Below are positions 27,842 to 36,288 of a DNA stretch of 64,000 nucleotides, piece after piece. The position numbers and the translations under genes were made by a program. Every line of letters starts with the position of its first letter. The first letter of the stretch is position 1. Source of the stretch: Arcobacter defluvii (GTDB taxonomy: Bacteria > Campylobacterota > Campylobacteria > Campylobacterales > Arcobacteraceae); NCBI RefSeq assembly GCF_013201725.1, contig NZ_CP053835.1, forward strand, positions 2,852,001 to 2,916,000, given 5' to 3'. Under the pieces are notes generated by a model. It ran no database searches. It worked only from the letters and a program-made list of their open reading frames with translations, and was not told the DNA's origin.

Positions 27842-28456
27842 ATGTTTAAGCAAATTGCATCTTTTACAAAATTGTCATTACTTCTTTTTCTACTAAATGG
27901 TTGTACTAACTATAATGAAGCAATGAAAGTTTTGCCCAATGAATTATCTATTGCTGATGATTGTAGAAATAACAATAAACAATTTGAAATGGATTGTTAT
28001 GATTTAATTTCATATAAAAATACTTTCGCCCAATTAAGACTAGGAATAAATGCTCAATATAGAGGAAATTTCCAAGAAGCATTTCATCGATTTGTGCTTG
28101 CAAAAGAAAAAGGTAATTTTTACGCAAATGCATTAATTGCTGATTTATATAACAATGGTTATGGTGTTGCACAAGATGAAAATAAAATGCTTGATTTATT
28201 AAAAGATGTAAAAGAAGTTGATCCTATTGCAGCATATAAACTATCTTTTTATTATCTTTCAAAAGATGATTTTGCAGAAGTTATAAAATTACTCACTTAT
28301 GCAGCTGAAAATGGAGTAAAAGATGCACAAAATCAGTTAAGTATTCTTTACTCAAATGGTCAATATATTGAACCAGACTTTGAAAAAAGTTCTTTTTGGC
28401 ATATTCAATATGAAGAAGGAACTGAAAACTTTATAAATAAAATATATGGAATATAG
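27842..28456 (+). CDS. Sel1-repeat lipoprotein A
   Basis: This 204-aa protein begins with a lipoprotein signal, LLLFLLNGC, placing the lipidated Cys near residue 19. Repeats follow of the form ANALIADLYNNGYGVAQDENK, DPIAAYKLSFYYL and DAQNQLSILYSNGQ, which are tetratricopeptide-like Sel1 repeats. Such proteins usually scaffold protein contacts in the periplasm. The ATG at 27842 has AAAGGA 5 nt upstream; an earlier in-frame ATG (27782) would bury the signal. It is followed without a gap by a close paralog. Confidence 0.75.
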   Translation: MFKQIASFTKLSLLLFLLNGCTNYNEAMKVLPNELSIADDCRNNNKQFEMDCYDLISYKNTFAQLRLGINAQYRGNFQEAFHRFVLAKEKGNFYANALIADLYNNGYGVAQDENKMLDLLKDVKEVDPIAAYKLSFYYLSKDDFAEVIKLLTYAAENGVKDAQNQLSILYSNGQYIEPDFEKSSFWHIQYEEGTENFINKIYGI

Positions 28457-29104
28457 ATGTTAAAACCAATTATCCTTTCAATTAGTGCTGTTTTTTTATT
28501 TACAGCTTGTTCTTTTAAAATACCAAGTTTTGATTGGTTCTCTTTTTCTGATTCTGATAAATATGCAGATATTTTACAAGAAGCAGATAATTGCCAAAAA
28601 GTTGAAAATGAAGATTCTAAACTTAGTTGTTATAGAAATATAGAAAATACAAATTCATTTGCACAAATAAGATTAGGAACTTATTATGCAAATAAAAAAG
28701 ATTATAAATCTGCCTTAAAATATTTAAATCAAGCAAAACAAAATGATAATATTTATGCAAATCTTCCTTTAGCTTTTTTATACTATAAAGGAGAAGGTGT
28801 TCAAAAAGATTTAAATAAATCTTTTGAGCTTTTAAAAGAATCAAGTGATATTGACCCAACAGCAGCCTATCAACTTTCTAGATTTTATCTTCAAGGTATA
28901 AATACTAAGATTGATAATGAAAAAGGTATAGAATTGTTAAATTTTGCAGCATCAAAAGGCGTATCTGCAGCTCAAGAAATACTTGTTAATACTTATAAAA
29001 ATGGTTTATTTGAACAACCAAGAGATCAAAAGAAAGTAGAATTTTGGCAAAATAAACTGAAAGAAGAAGTTGAAGATGTAAATCACAAGATTTACAGACT
29101 TTAA
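28457..29104 (+). CDS. Sel1-repeat lipoprotein B
   Basis: This 215-aa protein has the signal ISAVFLFTAC (lipid Cys at residue 18) and Sel1 repeats (ANLPLAFLYYKGEGVQKDLNK, DPTAAYQLSRFYLQG, SAAQEILVNTYKNG). It parallels the preceding protein almost block for block, including the short CYRNIENTNSFAQIRLG segment (CYDLISYKNTFAQLRLG in the partner). A tandem duplication is therefore clear. Its ATG directly follows the TAG of the first gene, so the pair is an operon. Function beyond protein binding is unknown. Confidence 0.75.
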   Translation: MLKPIILSISAVFLFTACSFKIPSFDWFSFSDSDKYADILQEADNCQKVENEDSKLSCYRNIENTNSFAQIRLGTYYANKKDYKSALKYLNQAKQNDNIYANLPLAFLYYKGEGVQKDLNKSFELLKESSDIDPTAAYQLSRFYLQGINTKIDNEKGIELLNFAASKGVSAAQEILVNTYKNGLFEQPRDQKKVEFWQNKLKEEVEDVNHKIYRL

Positions 29105-29123
29105 AGTAGTATTACTTTTTTTC
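29103..29123 (+). terminator. Short hairpin after the Sel1 lipoprotein pair
   Basis: AAAGTA (29103-29108) pairs with TACTTT (29113-29118) around GTAT and runs into a T-tract. It overlaps the stop codon and lies between convergent genes. The stem is only 6 bp, so confidence is modest. Confidence 0.35.
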
Positions 29124-29690
29124 CAAACCATGGAAAAAAAGTTCTATTGTATCTTTTACAATATTTCTTGTATCATATTTTTCAATCAAATAACTCTCTA
29201 TAAATCCATCTGATAATTTTTTAAATAGTGTTGATATATGTTTATAATTTATATCTGAATTTGGATAAAGCTTTTTAAATTGCCTTATTAAGTAATCATA
29301 AATTTCATCAACAATTTGATGATTTGAAATATCTAATTTATGAAAAAAATAAGGATCATTTGTCAAAGTTTCATCTGGATTATTATCAATTTGTATAAAT
29401 ATTTCATATTTACATGATAAATAAAGTTCTAAATTTTTTTTAGGGTCTGAAGTTTCATTTTCTTTTAAAGTTTCCATAAACTTTTGAAGTTTAAAAATCA
29501 AATATTCTAAGTATAAATCATCTTTAGAATTAAAAAGATTATAAATTGTTCCAACAGAAGTTTCCAACTCTTTTGCGAGATGTGAGATTTTAAAATTTTT
29601 ATAACCACTTTTATCAAAATAGTTAGCAGCGGCTTTTAAATATAAATCTTTTTTTACTTTGTTTAATTCATCATTTATTCTATTTTTCAT
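29112..29690 (-). CDS. TetR-family transcriptional regulator
   Basis: This 192-aa protein has an N-terminal helix-turn-helix typical of TetR: AAANYFDKSGYKNFKISHLAKE, then SVGTIYNLFNSKDDLYLEYL (about residues 16-60). The C-terminal part is all-helical and would bind an unknown ligand. It is divergent from the SulP operon at 29831. The 140-nt space between them holds a 21-bp palindrome of the size TetR dimers use, so it likely represses that operon, itself, or both. The ligand cannot be predicted. Confidence 0.82.
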   Translation of the reverse strand: MKNRINDELNKVKKDLYLKAAANYFDKSGYKNFKISHLAKELETSVGTIYNLFNSKDDLYLEYLIFKLQKFMETLKENETSDPKKNLELYLSCKYEIFIQIDNNPDETLTNDPYFFHKLDISNHQIVDEIYDYLIRQFKKLYPNSDINYKHISTLFKKLSDGFIESYLIEKYDTRNIVKDTIELFFHGLEKK

Positions 29691-29712
29691 TCTTTTCCAG
29701 ATTTTTCTTATG

Positions 29713-29718
29713 ATTATA
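29713..29718 (-). promoter_or_regulatory. Candidate -10 box for the tetR-type gene
   Basis: On the minus strand TATAAT (in AATTATAATCATAAG) lies about 23 nt upstream of the start codon, which would give a very short leader. Motif-level evidence. Confidence 0.4.
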
Positions 29719-29765
29719 ATTTAATTATTATTAAAAGCACGAAATGAACAATTACAAATATTTTG

Positions 29766-29786
29766 AACTTAATTCATTATTAAGTT
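29766..29786. promoter_or_regulatory. Candidate TetR operator palindrome
   Basis: AACTTAAT (29766-29773) and ATTAAGTT (29779-29786) form a perfect 8-bp inverted repeat around TCATT, 21 bp in total. It lies in the divergent space and just upstream of a plus-strand TAAAAT (29796-29801). A dimeric repressor bound there would cover the -35/-10 spacer of the SulP operon. AT-rich palindromes arise by chance, so this remains a candidate. Confidence 0.45.
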
Positions 29787-29830
29787 TATTTGATTTAAAA
29801 TCCACTTCACTTTAAAAACCTAGGATTCTA

Positions 29831-30448
29831 ATGAATTTAAATCCACACATAAAAATCAAACTTTTAAGGGATATAAAAACAGATGCCCTTTTAATCTACA
29901 TAAAAACTGTCATTGAAGAACTTTTAGAAAATATAAAAAATGAAACTTATAAAATTGACTTAGGATATCAAGAATTTAATAATGAGATAGAAGAAAATAT
30001 AAGAAAATTAAACGAAGAATTAAGCCTTACAATAATAAATGCCTATGAACTAAAAGCTTTTATTTCTTATCAACAGGTAAAAAATAGGAATCAAAAACTT
30101 TTGCCAAATGATGAAGCTTTAATTTTTTATTATAATTCTTTAGTCAAACAAATAGAAACTCAATTATTATCAGGTGAGTTATGGATTCCTGAACAAATTA
30201 TTTTATCTCTTTTAAGTGAATGGATTTTGGAAGAAGAAAAATCAACTGAATTTTATCCTTTTTTAAAAGAGTTTAACTATTTAAAACTATTAAGTTATTA
30301 TGAAATTGCTCGAAACAATGAAAATAATAAATTATTAAAAGAAAATATAAATAAAATGTACAAAATCTCATCTTCGATGATTAAAAAATTAAAAACTTCA
30401 AAATATAAAATCAACAATACTAGGAAATCTAAGGCAAGAATGAAATGA
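29831..30448 (+). CDS. Unknown protein translationally coupled to the SulP transporter
   Basis: This 205-aa protein is not recognised. It is soluble and probably all-helical, with acidic and Ile/Leu-rich segments (IKTVIEELLENIKNE) and a basic tail (MIKKLKTSKYKINNTRKSKARMK). There is no signal peptide, Cys cluster or nucleotide-binding motif. Its TGA overlaps the SulP start by 4 nt (ATGA), so the two products are made together. AGGA precedes the ATG. A regulator or accessory subunit of the transporter is the simplest inference. Confidence 0.6.
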   Translation: MNLNPHIKIKLLRDIKTDALLIYIKTVIEELLENIKNETYKIDLGYQEFNNEIEENIRKLNEELSLTIINAYELKAFISYQQVKNRNQKLLPNDEALIFYYNSLVKQIETQLLSGELWIPEQIILSLLSEWILEEEKSTEFYPFLKEFNYLKLLSYYEIARNNENNKLLKENINKMYKISSSMIKKLKTSKYKINNTRKSKARMK

Positions 30449-32076
30449 AAAATAATATTTTATCAGGATTAACTGTTGGAATTATAGCTCTTCCTTTATC
30501 AATGGCATTAGCAATTGCCACAGGCGTTCCACCTCAACTTGGACTTTATACTGCAATTATCGCAGGAATTTCTGCTGCTATTTTTGGAAGTAGTAAAATA
30601 AATATTTCTGGACCAACTGCAGCTTTTGTAGTTATTCTCATACCAATTGTGCAAGAGTTTGGTATAACTGGATTATTACTTTGTGGATTACTCTCTGGAA
30701 TTATCTTAATTTTTATAGGTATTTTAAAGTTGGGTACATTAATTGAACTTATTCCATATCCTGTAACTGTTGGATTTACATCAGGAATTGCTGTTGTTAT
30801 TGCTACTTTTCAAATAAAAGATTTTTTTGGATTAACTATTTCAAATTTTGAAGGAAGTTATTTAGATAAAATATATTTGTTATCTACTTCATTTCATACT
30901 ATTGATTTTGCTGAATTTACAATAGGATTAATGACTCTTCTTCTACTAATTTTATGGCAAAAAACAAAAAGTAAAATACCAGCTGCTTTAATTGCACTTA
31001 CTTTTACAACAATTATTGTAGCTTTTTTAAATATTTATATTCCAACCCTTGACATTTCAACTATCTCATCAACTTTTCACTATAAAATCGGAGATTTAGA
31101 AGGAAATGGTATTCCTCCTATTCCATTACAATTTTCACTTCCTTGGGGAAATTTAAATATACAAGATATAAATCTTGATTTATTATATAAACTCTTTCCT
31201 CATGCAATTGCAATTGCAATTTTAGGGGCATTAGAATCGCTTTTATGTGCAGTTATTTCTGATGGGATGACAGGAAATAAAACTGATCCAAATAAAGAGT
31301 TAATAGGTCAAGGAATTACTAATATTATTGTTCCATTTTTTGGTGGGATTCCTGCAACTGCGGCAATTGCAAGAACAGTTGTAAATATTAAATCAGGCGC
31401 AAACTCTAAAATATCTTCGATAATTCACGCTTTATTTATTTTGGTAGCTATAACTTTCATATCAACTTATCTTTCATATTTACCAATGGCTTCTCTTTCA
31501 GCTTTATTATTGATGGTTGCTTGGAATATGTCAGAAGTAAAACACTTTGTAAATATTATAAAAGTTGCTCCTAAAAATGATGTTTATGTTTTATTAACTT
31601 GTTTTATTTTAACAGTTTTAATAGATATGCAAGTTGCTGTTGCTGTTGGAATTGGACTTGCTTCTGTTTTATTTATAAAAAGAACTATTGATTTATACTC
31701 TATTGAATTAGTTAATACTCAAAATCTTACTGTTCATCCTGATATTCCAGAAAATATCTCTATTTATGATATAAATGGACCAATGTTCTTTGGAGCAGCT
31801 CAAAATGCTTTAAAAACTCTTTTAAATACAAATGAAGATACAAATATTGTAATTTTAAATATGAAAAATGTAACAATGATAGATATCACAGCTATGGTTG
31901 CATTAAAATCAATAATTGATAATTTTAAAAATCATGATAAAAAACTAATTTTTTCAGGTTTAAATACAAGAATATTAAAAAAATTAACAAAAGCAAATTT
32001 TAAATTTGATGAGAATAATTTAAAAAATTTTATTGATATAGATGAAGCTATTGCTTATTCAAAAACTGTAATATAA
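30445..32076 (+). CDS. SulP-family anion transporter with STAS domain
   Basis: This 543-aa protein starts with the SulP signature region (GLTVGIIALPLSMALAIATGVPPQLGLYTAIIAG, residues 8-41 in two parts) and carries GSSKINISGPTAAFVVIL. It has about 12 membrane segments. From about residue 440 a cytosolic STAS domain follows (YDINGPMFFGAAQNAL, then VILNMKNVTMIDITAM). Family members carry sulfate, bicarbonate or dicarboxylates, and the substrate cannot be chosen here. No carbonic anhydrase is adjacent. It is coupled to the unknown upstream gene and probably controlled by the divergent TetR protein. Confidence 0.88.
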   Translation: MKNNILSGLTVGIIALPLSMALAIATGVPPQLGLYTAIIAGISAAIFGSSKINISGPTAAFVVILIPIVQEFGITGLLLCGLLSGIILIFIGILKLGTLIELIPYPVTVGFTSGIAVVIATFQIKDFFGLTISNFEGSYLDKIYLLSTSFHTIDFAEFTIGLMTLLLLILWQKTKSKIPAALIALTFTTIIVAFLNIYIPTLDISTISSTFHYKIGDLEGNGIPPIPLQFSLPWGNLNIQDINLDLLYKLFPHAIAIAILGALESLLCAVISDGMTGNKTDPNKELIGQGITNIIVPFFGGIPATAAIARTVVNIKSGANSKISSIIHALFILVAITFISTYLSYLPMASLSALLLMVAWNMSEVKHFVNIIKVAPKNDVYVLLTCFILTVLIDMQVAVAVGIGLASVLFIKRTIDLYSIELVNTQNLTVHPDIPENISIYDINGPMFFGAAQNALKTLLNTNEDTNIVILNMKNVTMIDITAMVALKSIIDNFKNHDKKLIFSGLNTRILKKLTKANFKFDENNLKNFIDIDEAIAYSKTVI

Positions 32077-32100
32077 AAGTATTTTTTACTTTTATATTAC
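32068..32100. terminator. Perfect bidirectional terminator between SulP and a small convergent gene
   Basis: GTAATATAAAAGTA (32068-32081) pairs over 14 bp with TACTTTTATATTAC (32087-32100) around five T residues. The stop codons of both convergent genes lie inside the stems. This is a compact two-way 3'-end structure, although low in GC. Confidence 0.6.
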
Positions 32101-32313
32101 AGCATCAACTTCAAAATGGAAGTAATCTTCAATGTTACTTGAAAAGAAATCGACATAATCTTTTGATATTATTTCGTAATTTAAAGCTAGCAACTCATTC
32201 AAAAGACTAATCTTTTTATAATCTTGAGTTAATAACTTCGGGAATTTTTGACTTAATTCTTTTACTGTAATTACACTATCTAAATAATCATTTGGATTAA
32301 ATGGCTTTTTCAT
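32092..32313 (-). CDS. Small acidic protein of unknown function (73 aa)
   Basis: This 73-residue protein is not recognised. It begins MKKPFNPNDYLDSVITVKEL and continues with a helical segment (SQKFPKLLTQDYKKISLLNELLALNYE) followed by acidic residues and VDAVI at the end. There is no membrane segment or Cys. The reading frame ends inside the bidirectional hairpin, and AAGGTAAATTA precedes the start. It lies downstream of nfo in the opposite order (convergent to SulP), so a single-gene transcript is likely. Moderate confidence that it is real. Confidence 0.5.
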   Translation of the reverse strand: MKKPFNPNDYLDSVITVKELSQKFPKLLTQDYKKISLLNELLALNYEIISKDYVDFFSSNIEDYFHFEVDAVI

Positions 32314-32361
32314 TAATTTACCTTAAATTTTAAAAAGCCTATACATTTCCTATTCCCTAAA

Positions 32362-33207
32362 TTAATTTTCCACTAAATCATATAAAGCTTTAATCTCTTG
32401 TGCCCAAATCTCTTCATTTATTGTTTCAAGAACTAACGGTATATCATCCATTCTATCATCATTCATAATAAATTTAAAAGCATCCCATCCAATTTGTCCA
32501 CAACCTAAACTATCATGTCTATCTACTCTACTTCCAAGTTCAGGTTTTGAATCATTTATATGCATTCCCATTAAATAGTTTCTACCTACAATTTCGTCAA
32601 AAAGAGCCCAAGTTTTATCATAAGTTTCTCTTGTTCTTATATCATAACCAGCAGTAAACATATGACAGGTATCAATACAAACACCAACTCTACTTTTATC
32701 TTCAATTTTATCTATTATGTAAGCTAAATGTTCAAACTTATATCCAAGATTACTTCCTTGCCCTGCTGTATTTTCAATCACAAGTTTTACATCTTTTGTA
32801 GCGTCAATTGCTCTATTCATAGATTCTGCAATATTATTTAAACACTCTTCTTCAGATATTTTTCGTAAGTGTGAACCTGGATGAAAATTTAATCTATCTA
32901 AACCTAAAATTTCACATCTTTCTAATTCTAGAATAAAACTATCAAGAGATTTTGCTCTTGCATCAGTTTCTGGATGACCTAAATTTATTAGATAACTATC
33001 ATGAGGTAAGATATGTTTTGGTTGGATTTTTGATTTTTCTAGCTCTTTAAACCATTTGTCTATGGTTTTAGTATCTAACTCTTTTGCTGTCCATTGTCTT
33101 TGATTTTTTGTAAAAAGAGCAAAAGCTTTTGCCCCAATTTCAACTGCATTAATTGGTGCATTATAAACTCCACCACTTGCACTTACATGAGCTCCTACAT
33201 ATTTCAT
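32362..33207 (-). CDS. nfo: Endonuclease IV (AP endonuclease)
   Basis: Nfo (281 aa) cleaves DNA 5' to abasic sites during base-excision repair. Zinc-ligand motifs of the TIM-barrel family are visible: GAHVSASGG (4-12), [57 protein letters not shown] and LVLETIN. The length matches E. coli Nfo (285 aa). The ATG at 33207 has AGGAAA nearby. It is monocistronic or followed only by the 73-aa gene. Confidence 0.96.
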   Translation of the reverse strand: MKYVGAHVSASGGVYNAPINAVEIGAKAFALFTKNQRQWTAKELDTKTIDKWFKELEKSKIQPKHILPHDSYLINLGHPETDARAKSLDSFILELERCEILGLDRLNFHPGSHLRKISEEECLNNIAESMNRAIDATKDVKLVIENTAGQGSNLGYKFEHLAYIIDKIEDKSRVGVCIDTCHMFTAGYDIRTRETYDKTWALFDEIVGRNYLMGMHINDSKPELGSRVDRHDSLGCGQIGWDAFKFIMNDDRMDDIPLVLETINEEIWAQEIKALYDLVEN

Positions 33208-33519
33208 AATTTTTCCTATTTCTTTTTAATAATTTTGTAATATTTTTTTACGAATATTTATCCATAAGTTTTTATGATTTTATTTAAAAGTAACATTTAT
33301 AAACATCTATGAATAAATTTATCCAACTTTACTGCGTTTTTATATTATCCTAAAAAGCCTAAGTATAGAATTATCAATAATTTACTGTATGCTATATCAA
33401 GGCTATAAATATTTTGTAGAATTTCGTACTAAATATGTTTAAAATACTATTATAATGGAATAAAATATGCAAAAGTTACTATTTTGCGCTAAATTAAAAT
33501 TGTTAAAAGGTGAGTTTTT
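33208..33519 (+). other. Intergenic region between nfo and the NDH-2-like gene
   Basis: This 312-nt AT-rich divergent space contains TATAAT at 33451-33456 (plus) and an 18-codon ORF (33467-33523) whose TGA overlaps the next ATG. AGCCT and AGGCT at about 33355 and 33402 could pair as a loose stem. No RNA gene or known riboswitch was recognised. Confidence 0.5.
33451..33456 (+). promoter_or_regulatory. Candidate -10 box for the NDH-2-like gene
   Basis: A perfect TATAAT in ACTATTATAATGGAATA, 63 nt upstream of the ATG at 33520. It would start transcription almost at the 18-codon upstream ORF. Confidence 0.45.
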
Positions 33520-34722
33520 ATGAAGAAAGTCGTTATTATCGGTGGTGGATATGCAGGAATATATGCATTAAGAGAGTTGGTTAAAAATAAAAATATTAAA
33601 ATTACATTAATTGATAAACACACTTATCATAATTTGCAACCCGAAGTTTATGATTTAATTGCGAATAAATCTACTTTTGCAGATGTTACAATTGATTTAA
33701 CTACTTTATGTAGAGGTTTTAATCATAATCACTTAGAATTTAAAAATTTAAAAGTTAGAAAAATTGACCAACATACAAGAAAAATATATACAGAAGAACA
33801 AGAAATAGTAGAATTTGATTATTTAATCATGGCAGCAGGAACTAGAACATTCTTTCCTTCAAGTATTCCAGGTCTTAACAATGCAGATGACATAAAAAAA
33901 CTTCATAGAGCAATTACATTTAAACAAAGTTTTGAAAGACAACTTTTTGAAAAAATTAGAGATGAAGCAAAACAATGTGCAGATACACATATTGTTGTAG
34001 TTGGAGCTGGACTTTCAGGAGTTGAAATTGCAGCTGAAATGGCTTACTATTCAAATAAATTTTTCCAAAGGGGAAATTTCTCTTGTGACAATTTAAAAAT
34101 CTCTTTAATTAGTAGTTCAGCATCAATTCTTCCTGGTTTAAAACCTGATCTTATAAATATTTCTCAACAAAGATTAAGAGCATTAGGAATAAATATCATT
34201 ACAAATACAAAACTTCAAAAAGTTGAAGATGGATACTGCATCTTATCAAATGGAACAAAAATTAATCACTCATTTGTTGTATTCACAGGAGGAGTTGAAG
34301 CTTCAACTATTACATCAGAGCTTGAAGATGTAGCTAAAAATGGTAGAGGTCAAATTATTGTAAATGAATTTATGCAATCAGATAAATATGAAAATATTTT
34401 TGCCGTTGGAGACATTGCAGAAGTTAAAAACCAACAAGGTGAAATTATGCCACCAAACGTTACAATTGCTAGAATCAGTGGTGCAAATGCAGGTAAAAAT
34501 GTTTTAAATATGATAAATGGTAAATCTTTACAAAAATGTGATCCAAAACTTGATGGTATTTTAATTGCTCTTGGTGGACAATATGCAGCAGGTGATATTT
34601 ATGGATTATTAACTGTAAAAGGTAGACTTGCTTACGAAATCAAAAAATATGTATTTAGTTCATATAGAAAACCTTTAATTAAATTAATTAAAAAAGGTTA
34701 TGCAAAACTAAAAAAACTGTAA
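33520..34722 (+). CDS. Type II NADH dehydrogenase-like FAD oxidoreductase
   Basis: This 400-aa protein has the two-dinucleotide layout of NDH-2/FCSD enzymes: the FAD loop VVIIGGGYAGIYALREL (3-19), the NAD(P)H loop VVVGAGLSGVEIAAEM (about 160-175), and the C-terminal FAD contact FAVGDIAEV. The C-terminal amphipathic region (YEIKKYVFSSYRKPLIKLIKKGYAKLKKL) would anchor it to the inner membrane. It probably oxidises NADH and reduces menaquinone without pumping protons. Sulfide:quinone reductase is less likely because the paired catalytic Cys are not evident. A strong AAAGGTGAG ribosome site precedes the ATG. Confidence 0.82.
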   Translation: MKKVVIIGGGYAGIYALRELVKNKNIKITLIDKHTYHNLQPEVYDLIANKSTFADVTIDLTTLCRGFNHNHLEFKNLKVRKIDQHTRKIYTEEQEIVEFDYLIMAAGTRTFFPSSIPGLNNADDIKKLHRAITFKQSFERQLFEKIRDEAKQCADTHIVVVGAGLSGVEIAAEMAYYSNKFFQRGNFSCDNLKISLISSSASILPGLKPDLINISQQRLRALGINIITNTKLQKVEDGYCILSNGTKINHSFVVFTGGVEASTITSELEDVAKNGRGQIIVNEFMQSDKYENIFAVGDIAEVKNQQGEIMPPNVTIARISGANAGKNVLNMINGKSLQKCDPKLDGILIALGGQYAAGDIYGLLTVKGRLAYEIKKYVFSSYRKPLIKLIKKGYAKLKKL

Positions 34723-34741
34723 AACTTTTTATTTAAAAGGC

Positions 34742-34785
34742 AAAGTTCATTATCAATATAAAGTTGATAATACTTGCACTTTTTT
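34742..34785 (+). terminator. Intrinsic terminator after the NDH-2-like gene
   Basis: An inner stem TTATCAA/TTGATAA and an outer stem AAAGT/ACTTT enclose a TATAAAG loop and are followed by a T-run (34779-34785). It starts about 20 nt after the stop codon. Good shape, moderate GC. Confidence 0.6.
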
Positions 34786-34880
34786 AAACTTCTAACTTCT
34801 CTTAAGCATTCTAAAATTCAATAAATTATACAAAAATTATACATTTCATTCCAAAGATTAAAAAAATTAGTGATAAAATC

Positions 34881-34890
34881 TATATTATAT
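34881..34890 (+). promoter_or_regulatory. Candidate -10 region for the NSS transporter gene
   Basis: TATATTATAT follows GTGATAAAATC and lies 22-31 nt before the ATG at 34912; GATAAAAT at 34872 is an alternative -10. The strong ribosome site AAAGAAAGGTAATT follows. Confidence 0.4.
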
Positions 34891-34911
34891 AGTTTTTAAA
34901 GAAAGGTAATT

Positions 34912-36258
34912 ATGCATAAAAATAGATTTACAAGAATTGGATTTATTCTTGCAGCTGCGGGAAGTGCGGTTGGACTTGGGAATATTTGGAAATTTCCTTA
35001 TATTACAGGTGAAAATGGAGGAGGAATTTTTGTTCTTGTTTATTTAGCAACTGTTTTTTTCATAGGAATGTCAATATTTATTGGGGAAGTTTTAATAGGT
35101 AGTCTTCAAAATAAAGATGCTGTTAGTACAATTGAGAATCTTGCCCCTACAAATAAAAAGTATTGGAAATATACAGGATTTACTTTTTTAACTGGTATTT
35201 TTATATTAACTTTTTATCCTGTTGTAATTGGTTGGATTTTTAATTATATTGTTTTATCAATTAACTCTTTACCTTCAAATTTTAAAGAATCTGAAACGCT
35301 TTTTATGACTTTTCTAAAGAATGATATTTTTACCCAAATCTTTTATTATACTTTAGCCTTTATTGTTATTGCTTATACAATTTCAAAAGGAGTAAAAAAA
35401 GGTATTGAAAAATTAAATAATATATTAATGCCATCTTTAATAATTATTCTAGCAATTCTACTTATTTACACTGTTCAACTTGATGGTTTTTCTAAAGCAA
35501 TAGAATTCATGTTTTATCCAAATTTTGAAAAATTTAATTCAAGTTCAATTATAGTTGCAGTAGGACATGCTTTTTTTACTCTATCTATTGGGATGGCAAC
35601 AATTATAACTTATTCGGCTTCATTAGATAAAAATGTAAATATAGTAAAAGCTTCAATAACTGTTGTTATTATGGATACACTTATTGCTATTGTAGCAGGG
35701 ATTATAATATTTTCTATAATTTTTACAGCTTCTCAAGAACCTAGTAAAGGTGCAGGTTTAGTATTTATAACTCTTCCAGCAATCTTTTATCAAATGGGAA
35801 CAATTGGTATTTATTTAGCTATTTTGTTTTTTATTGCCTTAGCATTTGCTGCAATTACTTCTGCAATTTCAATTCTTGAACCAACAGTTATGTATTTGGT
35901 AGAAAGAAAAAATATGCCAAGAAAAAATGCTACATATAGTGTTGCTTTTATAGCTTATGCCTTAGGTCTTCTTGCTTTATTATCAAATACTGACTCTTTT
36001 TCAACAAATTTGACTTTAGGTTCAAAAAATTTATTTGATTGGTTTGATTTTATAAGTTCTGCTATTTTAATGCCAATTGGAGGAATACTATTAGCAATAT
36101 TTATTGGATATATAATGGATAAAAAACTTTCTAAAAATGCACTTGTTCCTTTTATGGGAGAGACTTATTATAAAATTTGGTTATTTATTATGAGATTTGT
36201 AGCACCTATTTCTATTTTTATTTTAATGTTAAATGAAATAGGAATTATTAAATTTTAA
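34912..36258 (+). CDS. Sodium-dependent transporter (NSS/SNF family)
   Basis: This 448-aa protein has about 11-12 membrane segments. The family signature is at residues 9-30: AAAGSAVGLGNIWKFPYITG, with the unwound TM1 that binds Na+ and substrate. TM6-like GHAFFTLSIGMATIITYSA and TM8-like AFAAITSAISILEPTV are also present. Bacterial members (LeuT, MhsT, TnaT) import amino acids with sodium. The substrate cannot be read here. The gene stands alone between a terminator on each side. Confidence 0.9.
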   Translation: MHKNRFTRIGFILAAAGSAVGLGNIWKFPYITGENGGGIFVLVYLATVFFIGMSIFIGEVLIGSLQNKDAVSTIENLAPTNKKYWKYTGFTFLTGIFILTFYPVVIGWIFNYIVLSINSLPSNFKESETLFMTFLKNDIFTQIFYYTLAFIVIAYTISKGVKKGIEKLNNILMPSLIIILAILLIYTVQLDGFSKAIEFMFYPNFEKFNSSSIIVAVGHAFFTLSIGMATIITYSASLDKNVNIVKASITVVIMDTLIAIVAGIIIFSIIFTASQEPSKGAGLVFITLPAIFYQMGTIGIYLAILFFIALAFAAITSAISILEPTVMYLVERKNMPRKNATYSVAFIAYALGLLALLSNTDSFSTNLTLGSKNLFDWFDFISSAILMPIGGILLAIFIGYIMDKKLSKNALVPFMGETYYKIWLFIMRFVAPISIFILMLNEIGIIKF

Positions 36259-36288
36259 ATAAGAGATTAGTTTTTCTAATCTCTTATT
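36258..36288. terminator. Bidirectional terminator between the NSS gene and a lipoprotein gene
   Basis: AATAAGAGATTAG (36258-36270) pairs perfectly over 13 bp with CTAATCTCTTATT (36276-36288) around five T residues. It starts at the NSS stop and contains the stop codon of the convergent lipoprotein gene. TATTTTTATG follows on the plus strand. Confidence 0.65.
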
